Below are positions 8,092 through 17,283 of a DNA stretch of 64,000 nt, piece by piece. Position numbers and translations under genes: made by a program. Under the pieces are notes generated by a model. The model was given only the letters and a program-made list of their open reading frames with translations, was not told the origin of the DNA and did no database searches. Numbering within the stretch: position 1 is the first letter of the stretch; every line of letters begins with the position of its first letter. This stretch comes from an uncultured bacterium (GTDB lineage: Bacteria; Cyanobacteriota; Vampirovibrionia; Gastranaerophilales; Gastranaerophilaceae), in the NCBI GenBank assembly GCA_902777605.1, contig CACYUI010000005.1, positions 1-64,000 of the forward strand. The letters are read 5' to 3'.

Positions 8092-9099
8092 TTATGACAA
8101 ATTAACATTAGCACCGCTAACACCGTAAAATTGGTTTATTACGGTATATTTTCCTGCGGTTTCCGTGCTCCTAATAACACGGGCAGATGAATTTGTAAGA
8201 ACAATTTGGTTCTGCAAGCATTCAAATTTCTTTTCCAAAAACTCTTGTTCTTGTTTTTCGCCAAGTTGAGTGTATTTTTTTGTTTTAATAAAAATATTAT
8301 ACTTTTTCTTGCGTTTTCCGATTTGATAATTTACAAACGAAAGAACTTCATCTACACCTAAATCTGACCATTGGGTTTGTATAGTATCAACAATATAATT
8401 TTCGTTATCTTGAGTTTGAATAGAAATATAGCCTATAATATTTTTTGTATTACTGTCTTCTACGACATACCTATACTCACTATAATATGACAAACCTTGC
8501 AAGAGAGGTTCTCTAAACTCTCTTGTATCTTTGCTTAGCAAAGGTCTGAAATGCGGGAGTAGTGAATCGTTATAAAGGTTTGCAATTGTTTGTGAATCAG
8601 AATTTCTGAACGGTCTGAATTTTTTCGCTCTTGAAAAAACACCTTCTTTAATACTATTTACCCTAACACCCCACAATTTTTCATACGAAATTTGGCTGAA
8701 ACCGCATCTTGAAATAAACAGTTTAATAAGTTCGGGCAGATAGTCGTTTACACGAACAATTATTGAAGCTGTACCCATAGCTTTATATTTTGAAACTACA
8801 AATTGAATTAACTCAGATGCATCTTCGTAACAATTTTCTTCAAAAAGAAGTTTTTGAATTTCCATCTGTTTTTTAGGGTATTTAGAAGGCGCAACCGTTA
8901 TCAAGCCTTTCATTGTTTTGCCATCTTTTAGAACATAGGATTCAGGCAAAAATTTTAAGCCAAGCGGAAGCAGGTGATGAAGAGGACTCAGAGGATTAAA
9001 CATTATCCTATTCACATAAGTCTCGCCATTATTCAAGAATGCTATCATTTCGCGTGCATTTTTCTTATCAAAATAATAAAGCTTTCTTATCTTACTCAT
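8092..9099 (-). CDS. GNAT-like two-domain protein
   Basis: 335 residues. The N-terminal half (VLKDGKTMKGLITVAPS) and C-terminal half (YRYVVEDSNTKNIIGYISIQ) both look like the central strands of the GCN5 acetyltransferase fold, separated by a basic linker (RAKKFRPFRNSDSQTIANLYN). The acetyl-CoA loop (R/Q-x-x-G-x-G/A) is not clear. The substrate is unknown, and a non-catalytic role is possible. It is monocistronic, convergent with proC and divergent from glgC. Confidence 0.6.
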   Translation of the reverse strand: MSKIRKLYYFDKKNAREMIAFLNNGETYVNRIMFNPLSPLHHLLPLGLKFLPESYVLKDGKTMKGLITVAPSKYPKKQMEIQKLLFEENCYEDASELIQFVVSKYKAMGTASIIVRVNDYLPELIKLFISRCGFSQISYEKLWGVRVNSIKEGVFSRAKKFRPFRNSDSQTIANLYNDSLLPHFRPLLSKDTREFREPLLQGLSYYSEYRYVVEDSNTKNIIGYISIQTQDNENYIVDTIQTQWSDLGVDEVLSFVNYQIGKRKKKYNIFIKTKKYTQLGEKQEQEFLEKKFECLQNQIVLTNSSARVIRSTETAGKYTVINQFYGVSGANVNLS

Positions 9100-9189
9100 A
9101 CGAAAATTATAGCATAGAATTATTCTTTAGAAGTAGTGCATAATTTCCAAAAATTTGGTAGAATATACTTGGAGAAGTGAGGAATTTAT

Positions 9190-10425
9190 ATGTCTATTGA
9201 TGATGCATTGGTAATGATTTTAGCAGGCGGTGAAGGAAAAAGATTATTTCCTCTAACACAAGACAGAGCAAAGCCTGCAGTTCCGTTTGGCGGAAGATAC
9301 AGAATTATTGATTTTGTATTGAACAATTTTATTAACTCGGGATTTTTCAAAATAAAAGTTTTGACTCAGTACAAGTCAGATTCTTTAAACAAACATATTT
9401 CAAAAGGATGGCAATTATCACCGTTTTTGAACCAGTATGTTGACCTTGTTCCTGCTCAAATGAGAACGGGAGGTTCTTGGTACGCAGGAACAGCCGATGC
9501 CGTTTATCAAAATATATTTCATATTCATGATGAAAACCCTGACTATGTTTGTGTTTTTGGAGGCGACCACATCTATAAAATGGATGTTTATCAAATGCTT
9601 AAGTATCACAAAACAAAATGTGCTGATCTTACAATTTCTGCAATACCAATACCAATAGAAGAAGCTTCAGAGTTTGGAATTATAGAAGTTGATGACAATT
9701 GGAGATTAACAGGGTTTGTTGAAAAACCAAAAACTCCTCCAAAACCAATTCCTAACAACCCTAAAATGTGTCTTGCATCTATGGGAAATTACATTTTTAA
9801 CAAAGATATTTTATTAACAGCATTGGAAGAAGATGCAAAAATTCAAGACTCAAACCACGATTTTGGTAAAAATGTTATACCTATGCTTTTAAATCAAGGC
9901 AAGAGAGTATTTATATACAACTTTGCCGACAATTCTTTCCCCGGCATGACCGAAAAGGAAAAGGGCTACTGGAGAGATGTAGGAAACATTGATGCATACT
10001 GGCAAGCTAACATGGATTTGTTGGATTATCAGCCGGAATTAAACTTATACTCAAAAGAGTGGCCACTAAGGACATTCAATTACAACTACCCTCCTGCAAA
10101 GTTTGTTTGGGAAGAAGGTGACCGTGTCGGTATGGCTACAAACTCCATGGTTTCGGAAGGATGCATTGTATCAGGCGGAACAATTTCAAGATGTGTTCTA
10201 TCTCCTGAGGTTCGTATCAACAGTTTCTCATCTGTTTCAGACAGCATATTAATGGAAAATGTGAATGTCGGAAGGTACTCTGAAATCAGAAAAGCAATTA
10301 TAGATAAAAATGTAGACATTCCTCCTTACACAAAAATCGGTGTAAACAGAGAAGATGATATTGCGCGCGGTTTCTATGTGTCTGAAGGCGGAGTAACCAT
10401 TGTTCCTAAAAATGCAAGGTTGTAA
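9190..10425 (+). CDS. glgC: Glucose-1-phosphate adenylyltransferase
   Basis: 411 residues. It makes ADP-glucose for glycogen synthesis. The nucleotidyltransferase loop is LAGGEGKRLFPLTQDRAKPA, followed by PFGGRYRIIDFVLNNF. Substrate-site motifs SEFGIIEVD and FVEKPK follow, and the C-terminus is a left-handed beta-helix (SEGCIVSGGTISRCVLSP) that carries allosteric sites in this family. GAAGTGAGG precedes the ATG. No other glycogen gene is adjacent. Confidence 0.96.
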   Translation: MSIDDALVMILAGGEGKRLFPLTQDRAKPAVPFGGRYRIIDFVLNNFINSGFFKIKVLTQYKSDSLNKHISKGWQLSPFLNQYVDLVPAQMRTGGSWYAGTADAVYQNIFHIHDENPDYVCVFGGDHIYKMDVYQMLKYHKTKCADLTISAIPIPIEEASEFGIIEVDDNWRLTGFVEKPKTPPKPIPNNPKMCLASMGNYIFNKDILLTALEEDAKIQDSNHDFGKNVIPMLLNQGKRVFIYNFADNSFPGMTEKEKGYWRDVGNIDAYWQANMDLLDYQPELNLYSKEWPLRTFNYNYPPAKFVWEEGDRVGMATNSMVSEGCIVSGGTISRCVLSPEVRINSFSSVSDSILMENVNVGRYSEIRKAIIDKNVDIPPYTKIGVNREDDIARGFYVSEGGVTIVPKNARL

Positions 10426-10438
10426 CTTTAATATTATC

Positions 10439-10460
10439 GTCAGGTAAAACCTGAGCTACA
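10439..10460 (-). repeat. REP-like hairpin, GTCAGGT type (variant)
   Basis: Arms GTCAGGT and ACCTGAG around AAA, followed by CTACA. The outermost pair is lost, but the inner 5-6 bp are intact. It lies just downstream of glgC. Confidence 0.7.
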
Positions 10461-10486
10461 AATGGATTTTATTAATAAAAAGCCAA

Positions 10487-10523
10487 AATAAAGCGGTCAA
10501 ATTTTTAATTTGACCGCTTTATT
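10487..10523. terminator. Bidirectional terminator between glgC and alaS
   Basis: 16-bp stem (AATAAAGCGGTCAAAT and its complement) with a 5-nt loop. T-rich tails on both strands serve the convergent genes. Confidence 0.92.
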
Positions 10524-10539
10524 GTTATATTGAAAATTT

Positions 10540-13143
10540 CTATTTCTTTAGTTCTTCTTCTACTGCCGCCAAAACTTCATCAAGTTTAGATGCATCCTTA
10601 ACTCCGCCTTGTGCGAAGTTTGGTCTGCCGCCGCCGTTTGCTCCCGTAGCTCTTGCGATTTCTCCCACAATTTTACCGGCATTAACTCCTGATTTTACAA
10701 ACTCATCGGTTACTTTTACTATTACCATTCTTGCATTAGCCAGAACAACAATACTTTCTCCGAGTTTTGAAGACAACATTTCAATACCAGATTTCATTGC
10801 ATCGCCATCTATGCTATCATCGGTTTTTGATATGAACAATTTACCGCCAGTTATATCTTGTGCTTTTGATATAAAGGATGCAAATTTAGAACGAGCCGCT
10901 TCAGCTTTCACTTGTGCAAGCTCTTTTTGAAGTTCTCTGTTTTCTTCCTGTATCTTATCTACACGAGCCTCAACCTCATCAAAATGCATTTTGAACTTTG
11001 ATGCGAGTTTATCAATCTCAGCAGATTTTGCATTCAAATATTTTATAGCAGAATTACCTGTAAACACTTCTATTCTTCTTGTACCTGCAGCAATTGCCGC
11101 TTCTGACACAATCTTTACAAGTCTAAGGTCTTTTAGTTCTCTAGCGTGTGTTCCTGCACAAAATTCTTTTGAGATAGATTCGCCATTTTTTTCTATAGAA
11201 ACAACTCTTACCTTATCGCCGTATTTTTCACCAAACAATGCTGTTGCTCCTGTTAGTTTTGCTTCTTCTATATCCATAACCTTAGTTTGAACCGAATATC
11301 CTTCTCCAATCCATTTATTCATAAGGCTTTCTGTCTTAACGATTTCTTCAGGAGTCATCGCACGAGAGAAAGTAAAGTCAAATCTCATTCTTTCATCATC
11401 AACATAAGAACCTGCCTGTTTTACTTCATCTCCTACAACCTTTATAAGTGCTGCCTGCAAAAGGTGAGCGGATGTATGGTGAACTCTTATTTCTTCTCTT
11501 TTGTTAACATCGATTTTTGCACTTACTTCCATTCCGATTTCAATTTCGCCATTCAAAACGGTGCATCTGTGAACATACAAATCATTAACCTTAAATGTTG
11601 TTAAAACTTCAAGTTTTAGCTCATCATTTTCAATAATACCGCTATCACCGACTTGACCGCCGCACTCTGCATAGAATGGAGTTTTATCTAATACAACATC
11701 AACAAATCCTTCTCCTTCAATAAATCCGAGAATTTTTGAAGTTGATTCATTATCTGTATAACCAACAAAGTCTGTTGCTCCGACTTCTCTTTCTAGTGCT
11801 GCATATTTCATGTCACCTGTTACGGAAATCTTTGCTGTAGCAGCTTTTGCTCTGTCTTTTTGTTCTTGCATAGCTTTCTTATAGCCCTCTTCATCTACCG
11901 CAAGTCCGTTTTCTTCTGCGATTTCTTTAGTCAGTTCAAGCGGAAAACCGTATGTATCATAGAGCTTAAATGCATTCTCGCCGTCTATATCTTTTTTCTC
12001 TGTTATAAATTCTTCAAGAAGTTTGTATCCTCTATCCAAAGTTTTATTGAATCGTTCTTCTTCTTTTCTAATAACATCTTTGATTTTTTCTTTATTCTTA
12101 ATTAAGTCAGGATAAGCTTCGCCATAGTTTTCCACAACAACATCAACAAGTTTGTACAAGAAAGGAAGTTCCATACCCAAAATTTTGCCATGACGAAGAG
12201 CGCGTCTTAATATCATTCTTAAAACATAGCTTCTGCCCTCATTTCCGGGAATTACTCCATCTGAAATCAAGAAAGTTACGCATCTTGCATGGTCAGTTAT
12301 AATTCTTAGCGAAACATCGGTTTTTTCGGATTGTTTATAAGCTACTCCGCTCATCTCAGAAACTTTATCCAAAATCGGTCTTAACAAGTCTGTTTCAAAG
12401 GTTGAAGCAACGCCCTGACAAACCATTGTAATTCTTTCCAACCCCATTCCTGTATCAACATTTTTCTTCTCTAATGGTGATTGGTTGCCTTCCTCGTCTT
12501 GGAACAGTTCTGTAAATACCAAATTCCAAATTTCAACCCATCTGTCACATTCGCATGTATCAATACCGCAATTCGGATGACCGCAAGAATATTCCTCACC
12601 TAAGTCATAGTGAATTTCCGAACAAGGTCCGCAAGAACCTGATGCACCCGGAGGTCCCCAAAAGTTATCTTTTTTACCTTTTCTTTTGATTCTTTCTGCC
12701 GGAACTCCAATGCTTCTCCAAATTTCGTAAGCTTCATCATCTGTTTCAAAAATAGTTACCCAAAGTCTGTCTTTATCAAGCTTTAAGACTTCTGTTACAA
12801 ATTCCCATGCCCAAGGAATAATTTCTTTTTTATAGTAATCACCAAAAGAAAAGTTTCCGAGCATTTCAAAAAAAGTATGATGCCTTGGCGTTCTGCCTAC
12901 ATTTTCTATATCAGAATCTTTTCCGCCCGCTCTTGCACACTTTTGGCAAGAAGTTGCCCTTGCCGGGTCATAAGGACAAGGCTGAATATTCAAAAATATA
13001 GGCAAAAATTGCAACATCCCTGCAGTTGTCAATAAAACCGTAGGGTTGTCAGGCACAAGGCTTGAACTCTCTACTACAGTATGTGCATGTTTATCTTTAA
13101 AATAATCTAAATATAATTTTCTAATCTCATTTCCTTTTAGCAT
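10540..13143 (-). CDS. alaS: Alanyl-tRNA synthetase
   Basis: 867 residues, full length. It charges tRNA-Ala and hydrolyses mischarged Ser/Gly. The N-terminal class II catalytic domain (LYLDYFKDKHAH through TGMGLERITMV) is followed by the tRNA-recognition helices. The editing domain has HHTSAHLL near 553 and CAGTHA near 662 as Zn ligands. A coiled coil then leads to the DHHA1 domain with GGGRPNFAQGG near the end. It is the last gene of the pyrH-frr-cdsA-rnc-alaS run, 81 nt after rnc. Confidence 0.97.
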   Translation of the reverse strand: MLKGNEIRKLYLDYFKDKHAHTVVESSSLVPDNPTVLLTTAGMLQFLPIFLNIQPCPYDPARATSCQKCARAGGKDSDIENVGRTPRHHTFFEMLGNFSFGDYYKKEIIPWAWEFVTEVLKLDKDRLWVTIFETDDEAYEIWRSIGVPAERIKRKGKKDNFWGPPGASGSCGPCSEIHYDLGEEYSCGHPNCGIDTCECDRWVEIWNLVFTELFQDEEGNQSPLEKKNVDTGMGLERITMVCQGVASTFETDLLRPILDKVSEMSGVAYKQSEKTDVSLRIITDHARCVTFLISDGVIPGNEGRSYVLRMILRRALRHGKILGMELPFLYKLVDVVVENYGEAYPDLIKNKEKIKDVIRKEEERFNKTLDRGYKLLEEFITEKKDIDGENAFKLYDTYGFPLELTKEIAEENGLAVDEEGYKKAMQEQKDRAKAATAKISVTGDMKYAALEREVGATDFVGYTDNESTSKILGFIEGEGFVDVVLDKTPFYAECGGQVGDSGIIENDELKLEVLTTFKVNDLYVHRCTVLNGEIEIGMEVSAKIDVNKREEIRVHHTSAHLLQAALIKVVGDEVKQAGSYVDDERMRFDFTFSRAMTPEEIVKTESLMNKWIGEGYSVQTKVMDIEEAKLTGATALFGEKYGDKVRVVSIEKNGESISKEFCAGTHARELKDLRLVKIVSEAAIAAGTRRIEVFTGNSAIKYLNAKSAEIDKLASKFKMHFDEVEARVDKIQEENRELQKELAQVKAEAARSKFASFISKAQDITGGKLFISKTDDSIDGDAMKSGIEMLSSKLGESIVVLANARMVIVKVTDEFVKSGVNAGKIVGEIARATGANGGGRPNFAQGGVKDASKLDEVLAAVEEELKK

Positions 13144-13224
13144 AATTATTCCCTCTAAAATATCATCTTCTTTTATTATATATCAAAGATAATATATTAG
13201 CGGGGAATCTGCCATATTTTATAA

Positions 13225-13896
13225 TTAGATTATACCAAGTTTTTTGCAAGCTTCTAAAGCACCATTCTGTTCAGCTTCTTTTTTTGAAGTTCCCTTAGCT
13301 GAAGCTAATACTTCACCTTCCCATACAACTTCTACTTCAAAAACAGGTTTGTGAGCAGGTCCTGTAATTCCGGCAATTATGTACTCAGGTCTTGTTTTGT
13401 TTTTCCCTTGCGTATACTGTTGCAAAATGTCTTTTGCGTTATATTTTTCAAAATGTTTATCAATATCTTCCGCATAAATGATAATATAGTTTTTTATAAA
13501 TTTTTCTATCTCTTCATGCTTTCCGCTAAAATAGTAAGCCCCCAATATTGCTTCAAGAGAGCAAGCTATATTAGATTCCCTTTTTCTGCCGCCCTGCTTT
13601 TCCTCAGCACGACTCAAAATAATAAGTTTATCTAACCCTATCTTTACTGCAACTTTAGCTAATATAGCATCAGATACAAGAATAGAGCGAATTTTTGAGA
13701 GTTCGCCTTCAGGTGATTTTGGGTAAGTTTCGTACAGTATTTTTGAAGTAAAAAGTTTTAAGACAGAATCTCCAAAAAATTCCAGCCGCTCATAGTTATC
13801 AGTATCAGGAAGATTGTTGTCCTTTGTATAAGAAGGGTGCGTAAGAGCAATTTTAATAAGCTCCTCATTACCTTCTCCAAAAATTTCTTTAAGCAT
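13225..13896 (-). CDS. rnc: Ribonuclease III
   Basis: 223 residues. It cleaves double-stranded RNA in rRNA processing and regulation. The signature ERLEFFGDSVL (36-46) contains the metal-binding Glu and Asp. A second acidic cluster (ACSLEAILGAYYF) and a C-terminal dsRBD (about 150-223, ending KKEAEQNGALEACKKLGI) follow. Its start overlaps the cdsA stop by one base (TAATG), indicating translational coupling. Confidence 0.96.
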   Translation of the reverse strand: MLKEIFGEGNEELIKIALTHPSYTKDNNLPDTDNYERLEFFGDSVLKLFTSKILYETYPKSPEGELSKIRSILVSDAILAKVAVKIGLDKLIILSRAEEKQGGRKRESNIACSLEAILGAYYFSGKHEEIEKFIKNYIIIYAEDIDKHFEKYNAKDILQQYTQGKNKTRPEYIIAGITGPAHKPVFEVEVVWEGEVLASAKGTSKKEAEQNGALEACKKLGII

Positions 13897-14783
13897 TAAA
13901 ACAATCCTTTAAAGAGTTCTGATACATCACACATAATAAAAAATTGAACATAATAATATACCACAGGTATTGTTAACAGGTGGCTATCGGTTCTATCCAA
14001 AAAACCACCATGTCCCGGAATGATATCACTCGAATCTTTTACCCCTGCATCGCGCTTAATCATTGATTCGCACAAGTCACCGATTTGAGCAAATGCTGCT
14101 ATCAAAATACCAAGTATTAGTGAATGATACCACTCAATTTGTATAATATGTCCAAATATCAAGCAAAATATTATGCACATTAAAGTTCCGCCAATAGAAC
14201 CTTCTATGGTTTTATTCGGACTTATTACTTCTGCCAGCTTATGTTTGCCGAATTGAATACCTGTGTAATAACAAAATGAATCCGTTAATATGACAGCCAG
14301 AAGCATTAAAACACAATAAATTGCACCTTCCATTGAAGCGTTTGTTTTTATTAAGCCGTTAAATACAATAGAATCACCACAACAACTTCCAATATCTCTC
14401 AACATAAGAAGATGTACAGGAAACCATCCGCAATATACAGAGCCAAGAATTGTCGTTGCAACATTAGCTATATACGGCTGTTTACCTCTGAACAATACCC
14501 ACATAAAAGCCATAAATGCAGATAATGTAAATGCCAGCGGCATAAGTTTATATAAATTAAAATAAGTAAGCACCTCAAACAAAATACCTGAAGCTACAAT
14601 GATTTTAAAGCTTGGCAGAAAACCTTTGTTTTTTAGTATTATGCTATATTCTTTTGATGCAAGAAGTATTATTACTAAAACAAGCAATGCAAGGGGAACA
14701 CCGCCGTATATTAGTACAAAAAATGCGGTAAATCCTATTATCAACCCTGTTATTAATCTAACAATACTTTTACTTAAACTCAT
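13896..14783 (-). CDS. cdsA: Phosphatidate cytidylyltransferase
   Basis: 295 residues with about eight membrane segments. It makes CDP-diacylglycerol from phosphatidate and CTP at the inner membrane, the entry to phospholipid synthesis. The family signature near the C-terminus is KRDAGVKDSSDIIPGHGG-F-LDR-x-DS. It overlaps frr by one base upstream and rnc by one base downstream. In many genomes uppS sits between frr and cdsA; here uppS is at 31 kb. Confidence 0.95.
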   Translation of the reverse strand: MSLSKSIVRLITGLIIGFTAFFVLIYGGVPLALLVLVIILLASKEYSIILKNKGFLPSFKIIVASGILFEVLTYFNLYKLMPLAFTLSAFMAFMWVLFRGKQPYIANVATTILGSVYCGWFPVHLLMLRDIGSCCGDSIVFNGLIKTNASMEGAIYCVLMLLAVILTDSFCYYTGIQFGKHKLAEVISPNKTIEGSIGGTLMCIIFCLIFGHIIQIEWYHSLILGILIAAFAQIGDLCESMIKRDAGVKDSSDIIPGHGGFLDRTDSHLLTIPVVYYYVQFFIMCDVSELFKGLF

Positions 14784-15349
14784 TATACCGTCATAACCTC
14801 TTTTTCTTTTTCACTAACCAACGAATCAATAATTCCAACATATTTATCTGTTATTTTTTGAATCTGATCTTGATTATCTTTAACTGCGTCTTCAGGAAGA
14901 TTTTCATCTTTTTCAATCTTCTTTAAAGAATCAACCATATCACGCCTTACATTTCTTATTGCAACTTTTGTATCTTCACCAAATTTCTTTACTTCTTTTG
15001 CAGTTTCTCTTCTTCTTTCTTCAGTAAGAGGCGGGAAGTTTAGACGAATACAAGTACCGTCATTGTTTGGTGCAACACCGATTTCTGCCTTTATAACAGC
15101 TTTTTCAACTTCTTTCAAAATACTTTTATCAAATGGTGTTATGACTAATGTCGTGCCTTCTGAAACTTGAACTTGTGCCATTTGACGGATTGGAGTCGGA
15201 GCGCCGTAGTATTCAACTACAACCTTATCCAATATCCCCGGATTTGCACGGCCGGTTCTTACGGATGCAAAGTCTTTCTTCAACTGCCCGATTGCTTTTT
15301 CCATCTTTTCTTCGCCAAATAAAAACATTTCATCAAGAGCTTCTGACAT
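14783..15349 (-). CDS. frr: Ribosome recycling factor
   Basis: 188 residues. With EF-G it splits post-termination ribosomes. Hallmarks are VRTGRANPGILDKVVVEYYG, NDGTCIRLNFPPLTEERR and the C-terminal helix DKYVGIIDSLVSEKEKEVM. It lies 22 nt after pyrH in the conserved pyrH-frr order. AAAGGAG precedes the ATG. Confidence 0.97.
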   Translation of the reverse strand: MSEALDEMFLFGEEKMEKAIGQLKKDFASVRTGRANPGILDKVVVEYYGAPTPIRQMAQVQVSEGTTLVITPFDKSILKEVEKAVIKAEIGVAPNNDGTCIRLNFPPLTEERRRETAKEVKKFGEDTKVAIRNVRRDMVDSLKKIEKDENLPEDAVKDNQDQIQKITDKYVGIIDSLVSEKEKEVMTV

Positions 15350-15371
15350 AATTTTCTCCTTTATAATAATT

Positions 15372-16091
15372 TTAACTTATATATGTTCCCACCGTTTCAT
15401 TATTCATTATTTTTACCAAACTGCCTTGTGCCTTGAAATCAAACACAATAATCGGGATATTATTTTGCTTACACAAAGCGCAAGCTGATGTATCCATAAC
15501 TTTTAAATCTTTTTGGATAATATCTGCATATGATATTTTATCTAATTTTTTTGCATTCGGATTAGTTTTTGGATCGTCTGTATAAACGCCATCAACACCA
15601 TTTTTTGCCATTAACATCACATCTGCACCTATTTCAGATGCTCTTAGTGCTGAGGCGGTATCTGTTGTAAAGAAAGGATTTCCTGTTCCTGCTGCGAATA
15701 TAACAACTCTTCCTTTTTCAAGGTGTCTAATAGCTCTGTGTCTAACATACGGTTCGGCAATTTGATTCATCGCAATAGCTGTTTGAACTCTGCATTCTAC
15801 CTCAATCTTTTTTAGAGCACATTGAAGAACAACGGCATTCATTACTGTCGCAAGCATACCTACATAATCTCCTGAGGCTTGGTCCATTCCCAGTTTTGCA
15901 CTGTTTTTCATTCCGCGAAAAATGTTACCACCGCCCACAACAACTGCAATCTCAACACCTCTTTCATAAATAGAACGAATCTCATCTGCAATCATTTCTA
16001 CAGGATGAGGATCTATACCGAATTTTTGTTCTCCTAAAAGCGCTTCCCCGCTTATTTTTAACAACACGCGTTTATACTTATTATCAGCCAT
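15372..16091 (-). CDS. pyrH: Uridylate kinase (UMP kinase)
   Basis: 239 residues, amino-acid-kinase fold. It phosphorylates UMP to UDP. KRVLLKISGEALLG opens the protein, VVGGGNIFRG follows, and DGVYTDDPKTNPNAKKLD is the uridine/ATP-site region. It is the first gene of the minus-strand run; tsf and rpsB, common upstream neighbours, are absent. AGAGAGGAT lies upstream of the ATG. Confidence 0.96.
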   Translation of the reverse strand: MADNKYKRVLLKISGEALLGEQKFGIDPHPVEMIADEIRSIYERGVEIAVVVGGGNIFRGMKNSAKLGMDQASGDYVGMLATVMNAVVLQCALKKIEVECRVQTAIAMNQIAEPYVRHRAIRHLEKGRVVIFAAGTGNPFFTTDTASALRASEIGADVMLMAKNGVDGVYTDDPKTNPNAKKLDKISYADIIQKDLKVMDTSACALCKQNNIPIIVFDFKAQGSLVKIMNNETVGTYIS

Positions 16092-16154
16092 TAGAATATC
16101 CTCTCTTTATTAAGTATATCGTATAAAAAAAGCGAGTATTTGTAAAGAGAATTA

Positions 16155-16163
16155 TGCTATAAT
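16155..16163 (+). promoter_or_regulatory. Extended -10 promoter, candidate leaderless start
   Basis: TGCTATAAT is a perfect extended -10 element (TGnTATAAT). It ends 7 nt before the ATG at 16171, and no Shine-Dalgarno is present between them. No good -35 is visible, as is usual for extended -10 promoters. Confidence 0.65.
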
Positions 16164-16170
16164 AATATGT

Positions 16171-17283
16171 ATGGATGGTTTAAATGTTGGAAAAATACTT
16201 GCCGGTCTGAGAAACCCCGAGTTATATTTGAGAAAACTTAAACAAGAAAACGGCATACAAACCGGCGAAAATAGTTTTAATTCAACTTTTTCTCAAGCAA
16301 AACCGAGCACAGTTTTAAATAACATTTCAACTCAAGCACTCAACAACCAGCTTCAAATGAATCAAATCGCAAGCATGGATCGCTCTGTTTATGTAAAAAA
16401 TATTCTTGGGCTGCCTCAAACTCTTGGTGAAATTTTGAAACTTGCACAAAGTAACAATCCTTTAAATATAAATACTCTTTTATTAAACAATCTCAATCAG
16501 GATTTAATAAAAAATCAAAAAGCTTTATCACAAATTTTTGATGACATGGCACAGCCGTCACTGAATGCTATGCAAAACGCAGAAGCCCAAATTGCTCAAA
16601 CAACACAAGCATTGCAAAAAGATGCCGTTTTATTATTTTTTAGCGGAATGATTCACATGCCAGCCATATCTGAAATGATAGTTAAAAACAGCAAACAAGC
16701 TATAGCCGGATTAATTGCATCAATGGCAAGCGCTTCAAAAAACGGTATGAACGGCGAGCTAATTCGCGAAACCATAGGAATTATAAATTCTTGTGTTGCT
16801 ATGGCTGAGTCAGGAAATACCGCACAAACCATTAAAAGTTTAATGCTTTTATACCTGCCTTGGTTACCGCTAAATGAAGGAGTCGGATTTGATTTGGAAG
16901 TAGAAACAACGGACGGAGAAAATGAGTCAGTTGATTCTAAGCTTACAGTTTTAATCCAAACCAAAAACTACGGCAATGTAAAAGGCGTTTTTACATTAAC
17001 AACTTCAAATTCTGTTGATATTTACATAATATGTGCAGAAAATTTTCCTAAAGTTACTTTGCAAAAAAGCTTGATGGAAGAAAGTTCTGCTCATGCAATG
17101 AACACAAATGTTGATATAGAAGCTGTTACTCCAAAAAAACAAGAGACTCTTGAAAAACAGGAAGCAAAAGTTAATCTTTCTGCAACAAATGAAATGAATC
17201 CATATCTATTACTTATGGCACATGCTTTTATCAGAAATGTTATTTATATAGATTCTAACTTTATAGCAGAAAATATTGGTTAA
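16171..17283 (+). CDS. Unknown protein, possibly FliK-like
   Basis: 370 residues, Asn/Gln/Ala-rich, with no signal peptide. The N-terminal half is low-complexity and helical. Near 225-300 a compact segment (LPWLPLNEGVGFDLEVE, then a beta-rich stretch around NYGNVKGVFTL and VDIYIICAENF) faintly recalls the C-terminal domain of flagellar hook-length control proteins. That link is weak and based on pattern only. No flagellar gene is adjacent. The stop overlaps the convergent gene at 17280. Confidence 0.45.
   Translation: MDGLNVGKILAGLRNPELYLRKLKQENGIQTGENSFNSTFSQAKPSTVLNNISTQALNNQLQMNQIASMDRSVYVKNILGLPQTLGEILKLAQSNNPLNINTLLLNNLNQDLIKNQKALSQIFDDMAQPSLNAMQNAEAQIAQTTQALQKDAVLLFFSGMIHMPAISEMIVKNSKQAIAGLIASMASASKNGMNGELIRETIGIINSCVAMAESGNTAQTIKSLMLLYLPWLPLNEGVGFDLEVETTDGENESVDSKLTVLIQTKNYGNVKGVFTLTTSNSVDIYIICAENFPKVTLQKSLMEESSAHAMNTNVDIEAVTPKKQETLEKQEAKVNLSATNEMNPYLLLMAHAFIRNVIYIDSNFIAENIG

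Noticed and set aside
16171-17283. Firm call of FliK
   Set aside because: Only weak beta-rich similarity near the C-terminus and no flagellar neighbours, so it is left as possible.
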